DNA of 64,000 nt, from NCBI GenBank assembly GCA_002270565.1, contig NQMI01000019.1, positions 310,001-374,000 on the forward strand. Reading direction: 5' to 3'. Under the pieces are notes generated by a model. The model was not told the DNA's origin. It searched no databases and saw only the letters and a list, made by a program, of their open reading frames with translations. Below are positions 43,191 to 54,870 of this stretch, one piece after another (the stretch's first letter is position 1; every line of letters begins with the position of its first letter). The position numbers and the translations under genes are program-made. The DNA comes from Stenocarpella maydis. Its lineage: Eukaryota > Ascomycota > Sordariomycetes > Diaporthales > Diaporthaceae.

Positions 43191-44960
43191 TCTATTGCAT
43201 CCTCCACCACGGGCCGCCTCTCTGGCTCATACTGTAGCAGTGCCTGAAGCGGGCGTTGGAGTGACCTCCGGGCCTCAAAGTCGTGGTGCGAGTGCTCACC
43301 AGGCCCTTCATGCTTCTCATCACCCGATGTGAATTCCGACAATAATACCTGCCGACGCGGCTCGAACATATCTCTAATGAGCTCCCAGCTGCCCTCGGCG
43401 GGGCCGTGTTGCCCGTCTGTAAGCCAATAGTAGAATAAGACTCTTTCATAATGAATTGATCGGGATTGCTATTGTGCGTCCCCATCACTGCTCACCATCC
43501 TGCTGCGTATATATGGCTTCCTTGCCTACCTAGCTCTGCAAACCTGGGCGGCCGCGCATCGGGTAAAGGTCCAGGCTTCCTTGTCATCCGCCTGAGGGAG
43601 AAATGGCTGCCGGGGATGGAAGATGTAGAATGGTGGCTTTTGGTAGGATAGCCATATATATATCACACAGCCCGCTCGCCATAGGTCGTGGTGATGGTCA
43701 AAAGTGCTGACGGAGAAGATCTTGAGTGACCCAAAGCCGATGGGCTGCGCCATAGACCCTGCTGGCACGGCCTCGCCCGCTGGAAAGACGAAGCCCCAGT
43801 CGACGAGGCGAGTATCCTCCTCTGTCTCATCTTCCCACAGGCTCCACTTGGAAGTCTGCACCAACTGCCTGGGAAGATGTGGGGGCGGCAGAGGTCTGTC
43901 GGGCCAGGGGTTCGCCACGTACTGTACCGGCGTGGTGGGGGTATTATAAACGGTGGTTAAGCCATCCAGCTACTGCTTATTCTAGAAGAGGAATTTAGAC
44001 CATTTAAAATTCCAAACGATTTAAATCTCTAAATACTTTAAAATTCTTAAGCAATTTAAACCTATAGAAGCAGGTTAAGAATAGTTTATACTAGATAAAG
44101 CTAGCCTCTAGGGAGAAAGGTGCTCTTTCCTTCTTTAATATTAATACCTCTACTAGGGTACAGGAAAGGGGAGGTAGGGAGGGGAAGGGAAGGAAATTTA
44201 AAAAAAAAAATAAGTTAGAAAGAGAAGGTATCTTAAGCGTTATATATAACTTCCATCTTAAACTTTAATTCTTTCTCAGCCAGAATTAATAATTAAGAGC
44301 CCCCTTCTTTTTCTCCTTCCTCTAAACTATTTAAGCTGGTTTAAACAGTTTAGAAATTTAAACCGTCTAACTTCGCCTCCTAATTTTAAGCCGCTTACCT
44401 GGCCCCCCCTTCCACCAGTATAGTGCCTTACTCAGCAGGCCAAACAAGCCGTCGTCTTCATTGCCGAGCAGCGTCTTGCATGTGAGAGCGACACTACCAG
44501 CGGAGACGTCTGCTTGTCTCACATCAGCCACGCGAGCTTAAAGTTTGACAGGATGAGATGAAATATAATTAACCCCGTGGACCAGGCCTGCCTCATGTAC
44601 GAACTAGCCCCGTTGGAGGGACTGTCTTGAGGCCCGCAGTATGGTCTCGGGACGCAGGACCTGCTCAAGCTGGCCATGAAAGGAACAAACGCTACCAAGC
44701 TAAGGGCCAAGAAACTTCCGTGGCGAGGCATTTGCCGTCTTTGAATGCATCTCCCGAGGCTACGGGGTTGAAGCCGCCCGGGACGTAACGCTCGAGAGGT
44801 TCGTGCCGGGTAAACCCGACCCGATTCGTCGTCATAAAGGGCCCAGTTGATAAGGATCCGCGTCGGATTGGTTTCCTTACCCTCAGAGGCCATAGTGAGG
44901 CAAGGGCCGTGTCCTGGCGGAGCAGCTGAAGCAACAATGCTATGTGGCTGAGTGTGGAGA
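43190..44960 (-). pseudogene. broken SRPK-like serine/threonine kinase
   Basis: Minus-strand pieces follow the kinase order. About 44860-44760: EPLERYVPGGFNPVASGDAF then KDGK, the pre-domain segment of fungal SRPK-like kinases. About 44500-44420: VALTCKTLLGNEDDGLFGLL, resembling the post-catalytic-loop region. About 43960-43670: NPWPDRPLPPPHLPRQLV, then TRLVDWGFVFPAG (position of the DFG/DWG motif), FSVSTFDHHHDLWRAGCVIY (APE to helix F region). About 43370-43190: LLQYEPERRPVVEDAIEMME, the end of the C-lobe. The N-lobe with glycine loop and catalytic lysine is missing, frames shift, and an AT-rich 430-bp segment (43960-44395) splits the gene. No functional kinase can be made from this. Confidence 0.6.
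43960..44395. mobile_element. AT-rich insert inside the kinase relic
   Basis: Sharp change from GC-rich kinase sequence to AT-rich sequence with recurring GTTTAAA/ATTTAAA words on both sides (43995-44060 and 44325-44365), partly in inverted orientation. Terminal repeats and a target duplication could not be fixed, so insertion is inferred from composition and from the interrupted kinase order. Confidence 0.35.
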
Positions 44961-46664
44961 ATTTGGCAGCCTGGAGTGGCCAGGGCGTGCTGAGGCGAGA
45001 CAACGTCCACTTCAACGACAATTTTGATACTCAGCCTCACTGTCATTCAATCAACATGATAAACAGGCAGACACTTGAAGTATTCAATTATAAGAATTGA
45101 ACTAGGTTTGCGAGATATGTTTTACGAGTCTTTACGCATACTATCTGGTTTCCTGGGTACCCTGCTTATCCTTCATCACGAATTTTAAAAGACAATGGTA
45201 AGAAAAGATTTGTCAAAAAAAAAAAAAGTCTTCTCGATTTTATTCCAGGAAAAGGCAAACGGGGTTCCAGGCAGTCCCTTGATATAGTTCTGAACGCTCA
45301 AAGGCCCAGCGTTGAATGATACATACCTAGCAATGCTGATAGAAGTTGAACGCGTCTAAGGTATGAGAGTCGGCAGTCAAAGAGAGAGAGGCAGCCTCAT
45401 GTTTAGGAATGCACAATATACTTTTTTAACGCTGTATCATAATTAAGATGGTAAAATTACAAAAGGGAAACTCAGACCGCTACTTGGGCCGAACCTATAT
45501 TACGTGGAAATCTTATATAAACTTCTTGAGTGTTGTTAATCACATTTTCATGAGTGCTGCCACATGTTTGAATCAGATACCTGTGCCGTAATCAAACCCT
45601 ATTCTCTCCGAGTCCTTTCAGATCATAAGGACTTCCACATGTCTGTGCATTGGCTTTGGCTCTGTGGGCAAAAAGTCCCACATTCTTTCCAACCCTGTGC
45701 CATAGTGTTCGTATTGCGCACTGCTTTTTTTTTATGCGCAGTCGCCTCTTCGGGGTAATCCCACCATATAGAGGCTTCAAAGTCGGTAGGCTCCGTTCCA
45801 CACACGATGTTGATGAACACCCCGGCCCCCACCCACCCATCCCGCGGTTTATCCGCTGATAACCTCCCTGGGGCCGAGGTCTTCGATAGCGTTGTGTAGA
45901 CGATTTCGGAAATACTCTTTGTTCGAACCCACCTCAAAAACAAGGAGGATTCACTCCATGGCCCCAAATCCTGCATAGACCTTGCATTGTGGGTATCTTG
46001 TTAGCGCCATGGCGGGTGGCTCTCATGGTCGTTGCGGATAGGCAGCGATTGCAAGCTCGCACAAGCGATGCGTGGAAATACCAAGGTGATCCATCATCCC
46101 TTCGGCGCATGACATATCTGCGGTGGGCCACCAACGGGTCTGACCTGTCGCAATTGATCTGGAGACTGTGGGGCCTCGCATAGGCATACTGCAATTCTGT
46201 TGTGTTCTTTGGGACAGGCTCATAATTACTGTGGATCTGCACATCTACTAGTATAACTAGTGTATAGTCTTGGTTCCCCAGGCACGTACATTAAGTTGCA
46301 TTCATCTCCGTTAGGTTTCCCAAACGTTAGATCGTATCGTGCTTTTCCTATTGGCAATCTTGGACCCACAGGTCACACCTTACCCTATTTGCTAGCAAAA
46401 GCAACTTGGAGCGGAGAAGTTGCATTTAACGTTTAGGGATCCTGCAGGAGGTGGACCATAGGAGGGTACACTAGTCCGGGCCCACGCTTTGGCTGTGGGT
46501 CCGGCATTTGCCGTGTACACTAAATAATAGTGGAATGCTGGGGTTTTTCAAACGCAAAGCCCCATCGTGAAGACTGTCACAATCTGAACAGCCTGCTTGT
46601 CCCCAGATCCTATATCCTGCATATATATTTCTTGACGCATCGACTCACACCCCCCCCGTACGTA
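44961..46664. other. intergenic region, 5' side of the O-methyltransferase
   Basis: No intact gene. A minus-strand frame at 45976-45623 (with SISEIVYTTLSKTSAPG and GAGVFINIVC) and another at 46242-45934 look mildly protein-like but match nothing I know and lack continuation. An A-run lies at 45215-45228. The last 60 bases include a TATATATTT box near 46620, suitable for the O-methyltransferase promoter. Confidence 0.4.
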
Positions 46665-48220
46665 ATGAAGCAGAGTTTAGAAGCACCAATAGCAACCATG
46701 TCTTGCGACGAGATTGACAGCTTACTCGAACGAATCGAATCCGTTGCATCCTCGCCACCACAAGACCCCAAAGTCCAAGAACGTCTGTATCATGCGGCTC
46801 AGAAGCTTATCCTGGCCGTGGAGGACCCACTAGAGACGGTCTACAGGGTGATCAACTCTGTAAGAGTACTGTCCCTCAAGGGTGCTTTGAATCTGGAACT
46901 GACAAGGCTTATCTCTCAAGCCGATGCTACTGAGCAATGCGCAGACAGCAACATACATGAAAATATTTAGCACTCTAGCCGACAAAGAGACACCATGCAC
47001 GGTTGCGGAGCTAGCCGAGCCGACAGGTGCGGATGTGGTCTTCACCGGTGCGTGCGAGCTACTTACAGAATTCGACATAGCTGCGAATGGGGACAATGTT
47101 TGTTTTATCTGGGGTGGGAGGGCCTGACTTTATTTGTGAAACAGCTCGCATTCTCAGATTTCTAGCCTCACACGGATTTGTATCAGAGGTAGCGGAAGAT
47201 ATATTTGAGGCAAATCGGCTTACAAAGACGTTGAGCATGAACGGGTTTCGCGCTGGGATGAATCACACGTACCTACTCCTCCTGCACCACCCATGTCCAC
47301 CATCAACACAGGATGCAAATGGTCGCCGGGGAGACTCGCTGACCCTGAAACCAGGCACGAGATCGTCGCCCCTGTCGTGACCAAGGCTCCCGACTTCTTC
47401 AAGGCGAACAAGTTTCGCAACCCCGACGACGTGGTCAATACTCCGTTCAACATCGTCCACGATACAGACCAGCCCGCGAATGACTGGGTACATGAGCACC
47501 GCCCGGATACTCTCGCTGACTTTGGCATATGGATGACGGTGCTACATGGGCCGTCAATCTGGCTGGACGTGCTCGACTTTGAGTCTCTTATCAAGACCAG
47601 CGGGGCAGACGACGATGCAATTGACGCAGAAACACCCGTTTTCGTTGATGTGGGCGGTGGCATCGGAAGCCAGTGCGCCAGCTTGAAGGAAAGGTTCCCC
47701 AACCTTTCAGGGCGCATAATCCTGCAGGACCTCCCTGTTGTGCTCAAACATGCGCTCGAGACGGAGGGCGTGGAGACTACCGTGCACAACTTCTGGACCG
47801 AGCAGCCAGTCAAGGGTATGTTGACCTGAGAGTTGGTCCCGAGTCAACTTGGACAGACGGTGAATGCTGAACTTATCTCGTCGACACGCAGGGGCAAGGG
47901 CTTATTACCTGCGGAACATCCTCCACGACTACCCCGACGACAAGTGCCTGGCCATCCTGGAAAATATCGTCTGCGCCATGGGGCCCCACTCGTTTATCCT
48001 CATCGATGAAATCATTGTGCCCGACTCAGGAGCGCACCGGCGGACGACGGAGTTGGATTATATCATGATGACGATGCTGGGGGGGATGGAGCGCACACGG
48101 AAGCAGTGGGATGACCTGCTGTGTGCCGCGGACCTGGAGGTCGTGCAACGGCGGACGTATCTGGACGACTCTTGCGAGAGCATTCAGGTGGTTGTGCCGA
48201 AAAGTCTCAAGGAAGGATGA
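46665..48220 (+). CDS. SAM-dependent O-methyltransferase (COMT-like, secondary-metabolite type)
   Basis: Five exons (46665-46859, 46945-47047, 47145-47268, 47334-47815, 47892-48220) join to exactly 411 codons, 410 residues, typical of fungal plant-COMT-like methyltransferases. The N-terminal winged-helix dimerisation part includes TVAELAEPTGADVV and ARILRFLASHGFV. SAM motif I is VFVDVGGGIGSQC at about 243-255. GARAYYLRNILHDYPDD holds the catalytic histidine (about 313), and ILIDEIIVPDSGAHRRTTEL is the usual motif before the C-terminal helices. It would methylate a hydroxyl on a small aromatic or polyketide-like acceptor in the cytosol. No synthase gene adjoins it, so the partner pathway is not visible. 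The acceptor of intron 3 (GGGGAG, 47333) is the only one nearby that keeps frame and is less certain than the others. Confidence 0.86.
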
Positions 48221-48563
48221 TCACTCCCATGGCACCCCCATGACACCCTAGCAGGCTCTCCGGTGGCATGGAATTGTGTTAAATGACGTCCTCTTGAACG
48301 AATGTGTTGGGTTTAATATGGCGTTGCAAGTGTTGGCCGTGTTAGAATACGATGATGTGTATAAGCTCTGGACCTCCTCATGGGACAGGTTCAGCTATGC
48401 CGTGGAGTCTAGGCGACGGGCGGCGATTCCAGCGCCTTCCTCGACAGACATGGGCCACATAACCAATTTACTTTAGAAGTAGGCCTGGAGTTAGAAATAT
48501 GTTTCCAATGGCCATGATCTTTCAGAAGCCGGCTTATCTGTGCCTGGCGGAACACCGCCGTCC
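48221..48563. other. 3' region of the O-methyltransferase gene
   Basis: Short convergent interval between the O-methyltransferase and the minus-strand relic. No gene seen. Confidence 0.5.
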
Positions 48564-49107
48564 TCACGAAGGTAGCTGGTACACCACCAACCAAAGTGTC
48601 TTCGCACCCAGCTTCAGTGTCACCGTCTCACCAACCTTCAACTCACAGAAATACCTTTCCAGAGGCTGCAAATGGCCCGCCGCGCTCCCACTGTGACGTG
48701 GCTCAGCCTCCTCCAGGACCTCTCGGAAGTCCGGAATAACCCCAACCACCTGACACAGCCCCTGCGTGTCCAGGACTGACACACTCAGCCCTCGGGCGTC
48801 ACCCCGCGGGCCAGCAGGGCCGATGCGTAGACATCTATGAAGGGGGCCTCGGCATCCGGGCGCGACTGGGGGATGGCCACGGGCTTGCTGACTGGTGGCT
48901 CATACTTATGTGGTGGGGGCCTCTCGCCGGTGGGAAGAAGTTGAACGGGTTCTCTGGTGTTGGCCCCTCGGGCTGCTGGCCTGAGGCTGCCGGTGGGCGA
49001 GATGAGAGGCCTGGCTCCGAGTTGTCGTAGGCAGGCGGCGCTTCTTCCTCTCTCCCGTGGGCGGAATCCCCGGCCGGAGCTGCCTGCTCTTGCTTGGCGT
49101 CTGCCAT
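48564..49107 (-). pseudogene. frameshifted small fungal protein with PPAY motif
   Basis: From ATG 49107 the minus strand encodes a charged, disordered N-terminus containing PPAY (a possible WW-domain ligand), then PENPFNFFPPARGP. About 48920 one base appears lost; the next frame continues with KYEPPVSKPVAIPQSRPDAE, then after another shift FIDVYASALLARGVTPEG, and after a third change SVLDTQGLCQVVGVIPDF to a stop at 48564. The order (PPxY, PIAIPQ-like, P.LDAYA..L...G..) fits a family of small uncharacterised fungal proteins. Three frame breaks in 540 bp make it a pseudogene, unless very short introns hide here. Function unknown. Confidence 0.45.
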
Positions 49108-50728
49108 GGCCAGACGGTGTTCATCGGACTTTCAATACCTACTGTGATAGATACACGACTCGGCCCAGGTGGATATCTCAGCCGAGGGAGGGAGGGCGAC
49201 GCTAAGATAAAGTATCGAGGATCCTCGGAGCCGAGAACGGAATCGCGCTTAGGTTGCACCGAGTACGAGACCTCAGCTACGTTCTAAATGTATGGAACCG
49301 ACTACCCGTCTGGGTTGGAGTAGATTTACTGGCGGAAAACGAAGAGGGTTCTGGAAGAGCTGAGATCAGAGGAAAAGAGACGTCTTTGTTATTTCACTTT
49401 ACTCTGAGAGGCCCGGCACGTTGGCGCGCTCCTACAGGATTGCATACTGCACAGTTTCCCTCCCTCCCTGGCACTAACTGGTGGGGATCCGGCATGCATC
49501 TCAGTGGTAAGAATTCACGAAATGTGCTCACTTTAGCCGGCCTGATACTTTTCAGAAAATATGCCAATGATCATTAGTCTGCCCGATTGTAAGCGTGTGT
49601 GGGAGGAACCTAGTACACGTCAAGGGGCAGACTGCTCCAGGAGCCTAGGGAACATACAAGCTTCATTATGAAAGGGGGACGCCTGGTTCATCCAGAGATC
49701 CTGAGGGCACTAGCGCTTACCTACACCCCGCACCTGGAGCAATGAGCTTTCAATGAGTATTTATGTGGTGTATTGATTAAGTAATAGTAATCCTTACTCG
49801 AGGAACATATGAAGACTTCGTCGGACCTTAAGCCGGGCACTGCAGTAGTGAGCGCGCCTCGCAAGGCTCTCGTACCTTCAAGCTAGGTACAATTAAAGAG
49901 ACTAGTTGCGCAAAGGATATTAAAGCTTCACTTGCAATCTATTCAGCTCTTGGCTTGATGTAACAGGCCGGGTTTTGCCTTCCATATTGGCCAGTGGCAT
50001 CACTGCCAAGCTTATCCCCATCTGGCGCGCCCAAGAGCTAAATTTATGTAGCTTTAGGAGATGGCGGGGGATGCTCCTGCTGCCATCTGTTGATGCTCGC
50101 TCCGTGGCTCCTGAAATCGTTGGACTCGGGGGTCGGGAATCGGTATAGCAAACCCATCGACAAAAGGACCTTCTTTTCATCAATGATGCGTCTCACACAC
50201 TCGGAAGGCTTTGCCCCGCGTTCTATAACTTCTAGGCGGCTCGTCCCCTTGCTGGAGCAGGCTTTGAGGTGTCCACGGATTCTCCCGGACAGAGCTCACT
50301 GGTGCGGGTCCTTAGCTCTGGCGTGTCGTGGGTTCTCGCGTGTTTCCATCTGGAGGCTGCATTTAGGGTTGTTCACGTCTCCATTGCCTTGAATAGTCCT
50401 TTTGCCTTCTTACAGTTAGTGGTCAGGAACGATCACACATCAGCCTCAGACATCTCCGAGTAGATGCATCGCGGTTCTGGCTTGGCGGTTTGCGTTGCCC
50501 TTGTGATCCCAAATGAGAGCCCAGACCCCAGGAAAGCATCAGATCACGGCACGATCCTTTGGTCGTAAGTTTGGCTCCAATAGTACCTTGATTGGTCTCA
50601 AAACTATATAAGCGTTGAAGGATATCCTCACTTTGCACAATGCCCATGGCACGGTCTCCCTGGCAGTCGACAAAAGCCCTCTTCACGAGCACACCCTGTT
50701 CTTCCACATACGTGATCTAACTTTCAAT
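49108..50728. other. intergenic region, no gene recognised
   Basis: 1.6 kb with short frames only (49254-49577 plus, 49920-50183 minus, 50423-50707 minus); none has a domain or consistent splice pattern. The final ~100 bases are the leader of the secreted-protein gene. Confidence 0.45.
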
Positions 50729-51381
50729 ATGAAGCTCGCCGAGGTCATCATTTTTTGCATGCCTCTCGCCGTCCTGGCTTCTCCCATTGAGCAGCGAACG
50801 GCAGAGTTAGTCGACCGTGAGGCTGCTGCTGATGGCCTCATCGAGGTCCCTGGCTTCTCTGAGAAGCGCAACGACCCCCACGAACTCTTCCGCCGTGAGT
50901 GACATGATTAGCCAGAAAACCTAACAGATTCCCTCTCAAATGGTGTTCATGTATCTGATAGGTCGACCGCTGCCAGGAAACATCGATTGCACGATTATCG
51001 GCACAAGCGCCACCGTCAATTGCCGCGAATCCCCCACTAGAGACTCTGATGTTGTCACCACCTTCAAGTTGGGCTCAACACATAGCTTCAAGTGTGCCGT
51101 CAAAGGCCAATGCGTGACAATCAATGGGGTGACTAACTGGTGAGCATTCTTATCTGTATCATGTTCATTACAGCTCGGTGACATCTGACACGCCCGGGAT
51201 AGCTCGTGGGACAAAGCTGATCGGACACTGGCCAAAGACTGCTGGGTGAACGGTTACTACACCGACAGCAGGTGCACACTTGGTAAGTCAGAACATCATG
51301 TTCCGATTCTACGGTAGTTCTCCTGGTATATCTAACCTCTGCATTTCAATTAAAATAGCTGCCTTGGGTAGCAATTGCTAG
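50729..51381 (+). CDS. small cysteine-rich secreted protein with SH3b-like domain
   Basis: Four exons (50729-50894, 50962-51139, 51203-51282, 51359-51381) join in frame to 149 codons, 148 residues. A signal peptide (MKLAEVIIFCMPLAVLAS) is followed by an acidic pro-segment with KR (SEKR) and RR (LFRR) sites suited to Kex2 cleavage. The mature part (about 58-148) has eight cysteines and reads like a bacterial-type SH3 domain: VNCRESPTRDSDVVTTFKLG, then KDCWVNGYYTDSRC. Fungal secreted SH3b proteins of this kind are usually uncharacterised; some are wall-associated or effector candidates. All splice sites are GT..AG. Whether it acts on cell wall, host or competitor cannot be told from sequence. 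A killer-toxin-like identity was considered and not supported. Confidence 0.75.
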
Positions 51382-52538
51382 ATAAGTTTAAGTTGAGCCT
51401 CTTCAGTCGACCAAGTTGCCTTTGAGAGTGGGCTGCGGCGGGGAATTGCTACTAGATCCAAAAAGACGTGTCCGGGAGATTCGTTTCGGTCCCATACTTT
51501 AATTTATTTAGCGATTTTCATGTCCTGAATCATGGCGACACCTGGTGCAAAATGACAATGACTCTCTTCGCAACCACACATGTTGCTTCATAAATATGAT
51601 CCCTTCCCAGGATTCAGTAAGGAGATGGACAAAACTTCTTTTAAAATGTGTCCACCTAGGGTGGGCACTTGATGGAAGGCGTCATAAGGTCTTCGGATGG
51701 CTGAAGGACTTGACGCGGCCCATTCAAAGTATTTTGCTTCGCAACGTTGTAACCTGGGAGAAGAACTGAAGATGAGCACCCACAAGACGTGGGTAGAAGA
51801 AAAAAAATCAGATACATGTTGTAACCAAGCAGCGTAATCAAGAGTTGATTGAGTGAGATGATATTCTGATTCAAAATGCCTAGGTAAATACTAGTATGGG
51901 ATGCACATATCCAGGGGTGTGGTGGATCGTGGGTAGCCAAACTGCTTCCGGTTTTGCGCTCGTGAAATACCGCAATTCCGTGTACAGTGGTGAATGTGAG
52001 TATTTGTTTCCAATAAGACACCATGCGTTGAACCTTAACTAAACTCACAATATGGACAGACGGAAGAGCTCATATCTCCACGCCAGTGACATTGTGACTA
52101 CTTGAGCTTAACCGGCTGGAACCTGACTGACAGTCAGGGTTCTAAATAATCGGGCTCATTTTTCTTGTTTTCTTTTTAGATAAAAAATGCATGCAAGTTG
52201 TGGAGATGAGCCAATGCTTTGAAGCTACCCCCAAGTAGTTCTGTCTTGGTTTCCTGCAAGGCAATCGGGTTGCAGCAAGCACACGCCATGTTGGTCAAGG
52301 TCTTTCTTTTGTTTGACTCACTTGCTCCCTGACGCCTCCCACTCCGCTGCTACTGTTTGGAGCTACCCCGCAATTTTATTGATCCAAAGAATCCTGGAAA
52401 CCGTGCGAAAAGCCTCTGTCCATTCGACCGACCTCTGTTGCCTTGTTGACCGCAGCTACCTTTGCAAACGAAGGCAACTATCATCAGCTGTAGCCAACGT
52501 CAGCCCAAGACAACATCAACAACCACAGAACACCAACC
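51382..52538. other. intergenic region, no gene recognised
   Basis: About 1.1 kb of mixed composition. The final 100 bases carry CAACATCAACAACCACAGAA, a CA-rich leader typical just before a fungal start codon. No other feature supported. Confidence 0.5.
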
Positions 52539-54870
52539 ATGAACGCGGGTATGAAGGCCAGAACTGTGGCGGATATGCTGCAAAAGCAGAAGCAGCTGCT
52601 GAAGTGGGCCAAGTCTCGAAAGGGCCAGCGGCCCACTCAGGCAATGCATCGCTCACGAGCTCAGCTCGAGACAGAGTCTCTCATTATGGTAACTCCCTGC
52701 TCTGATCAAGATAGTGCTCGAAATGTGGTATTCTGACGAGAGTCATTTCTTGCAGGGTTTCAACGTCCAGATGCAAGGTTTGATGCACAAGCACCACGCG
52801 AGATGGACCTTCATGGGAGAAGCCTACGCGCCGACTGTCGAGCCCCTTCACAGTCTCAAACCGATTGTGTTGAGCGACCTCAGGCTGGAGATGCATCACA
52901 GGGGACGAGTACTGATAGTCAAGACCTTTTGCGAGCCCATGCGTATCACGGCAATCCAGAATGCCGTTGAAGACGTCCAAAAGAATGTCAACCGTCTCTC
53001 GATCTACAACCTTCCCTCCAACACCTCGCCGAACGAAGTTCTGCCTAAGCACGCCATTGTCGCGGTCAAAGAGCCATACCTGAAGGCGACTGCTGACGGT
53101 GGCCTGATGGTGCGAGTAGACCACCCGTCAGACTTCACTCTGCTCTATTCGCACGACCCATTAGTTCCACAAGCATGGAGGAGTGACATCGACACTGCAA
53201 AGACTGCACCGCAGCTGAAAAAAGAGGCGAATGCTGCTTTCAATCAGGGAAAGTGGCAGGAAGCTGAGGAGCTGTACAGTGAAGCTCTGGCCAAGATTGG
53301 CAAGGACACCGACTTGGAAACAACTCTACGTCGAAACCGAGCTCAAGTCTACCTCTACTTACGCAAATACGAGCTCGCTTCGGAAGATGCCATTGCGGCT
53401 GTCATTTCCGGAGACAACATCTTGAGCCAAGACAAGCTGCTCAACGTGAAGTCCTACGTCTGCGCAGGCAAAGCTCAATACCAGCTTGGCAACTTCATCC
53501 TGGCCGAGGATTATTTCAAGCGGGCTTTGTACTTCAATCGTACCGATAAGACTGCCATTGCCGAGGTGGAACGAAGCAGCAGGAGGATCCTGGAACAGAT
53601 AAGTGGCGACTTCGACTTCACTGCCATGGCACAATCCGCTGCCTCTGGCCACCGGAGGCTGGACCACGCTACTTTCACCAAGCACACGGAGATCGGCGAT
53701 GCTGGAAAGCGAGGCCGTGGTTTGTTCGCGACACAGGACATCAAGCGCGGTGACCTTGTCATGGTCGAGAAGGCATTCTGTGTGGTCTTTGAAGACGAGC
53801 TCGGCAAGGACTACTCTATGCTCCTCAACGTCAACTCCAATAGTGCCGAATGCGGTACACACGCGGAGCGTTTGTGGGAAACCATCGACGAGATACGACG
53901 CAACCCCCTGCGAGGCTCGAGATTCCTAGACCTTTGCGACGGCGGAACAATCGATGGAAAGCAAATCACTCGTGTTGATGGCGCGGTTGCTTTCAACGTC
54001 TTCCAGGTACAGAGAATTGCCCAGCTGAATGGATTTGGCTGCCCAAACGTCCATTCCGGTCTCGACGACGTCCAGGAAGGCCAGGGCGGTGGCTCAACTG
54101 GAATCTGGCTACACGCGTCGTACATGAACCACTCCTGTCTCCCCAACACCTGTCGCTCCTTCATCGGCGATATGATGATTCTGCGTGCCACATGCGACAT
54201 CAAGCGCGGCGGGGAGATTCTTACATCGTACAAATCGCCAGTAATTGAGTTCCCAAGGAGGAATGACGAGCTGGGCCGATGGGGTTTCCAATGCGATTGT
54301 CGACTTTGTCAGGCTGAGAAGAAAGTTGCCCGCTCCATCTTCACAACCAGAGAGGGAATCGAGATGGAGGCCGAGGACTTCATTTCCGCCAACCCGCTTA
54401 CTCCATCCGACTCAGGCCCACCGATTGACGCGACCAAAATCACCAAGGCCAAGGACATTCTGAGACGTCTCGAGGCGACGTACGGCCAGTCCATCTACGG
54501 AGCCCTTCCTCGCTTCGACTGTGTTCCTATCGAAATGTGGCTGGTCCTGGCTGATGTCTTCAACGTCCAGGCGGGGTCATCTGCCATGGTGAACATTGCT
54601 GCCTGGATTCGGCTGCTACACCACCTGGGCTACAAGATCAACGCAAAGGGCTTGGAGGTATCCATCGACACGACTAATGGGTTCGCATGCCTGCCGGTGC
54701 TGCAGGCGGCGGTTTACAGTTACGTGGCCTGGCTCATGGTTGGCAAGCCCCAGGTGGCCATAGCGTTTGTTGAGCTCGCTGAGGAGGTGTACTTGGCGAT
54801 TACGGGAACCATGGACGGATTCGATGAGAAATTCAGGTCTCTGAGCTCTAAGCTCGGACTTGTACATTAG
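52539..54870 (+). CDS. TPR and SET-domain protein (SMYD-like putative methyltransferase)
   Basis: Two exons (52539-52688 and 52756-54870) give 754 residues; the intron is GTAACT..TGCAG. Residues 10-45 form a basic helix (MLQKQKQLLKWAKSRKGQ). TPR-like helices lie at about 200-330 (LKKEANAAFNQGKWQEAEEL, YSEALAKIG, AGKAQYQLGNFILAEDYFKR). The SET domain is split as in SMYD proteins, from about 355 (KRGRGLFATQDIKRGDLVMV) to the catalytic part NHSCLPNTCRSFIGDMMILR (about 507) with AxCDIKRGGEILTSY. The post-SET zinc-binding cysteines are in WGFQCDCRLC (about 559). Expected to transfer methyl groups to protein lysines; a MYND finger is not evident between the SET halves. Fungi carry many such TPR-SET genes of unknown substrate. 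The start follows a CA-rich leader. Confidence 0.88.

Noticed and set aside
50729..51381. KP4-type killer protein identity for the small secreted protein
   Set aside because: Cysteine spacing and the CWVNGYYTDSRC end fit an SH3b-like module better; no KP4 signature is visible.
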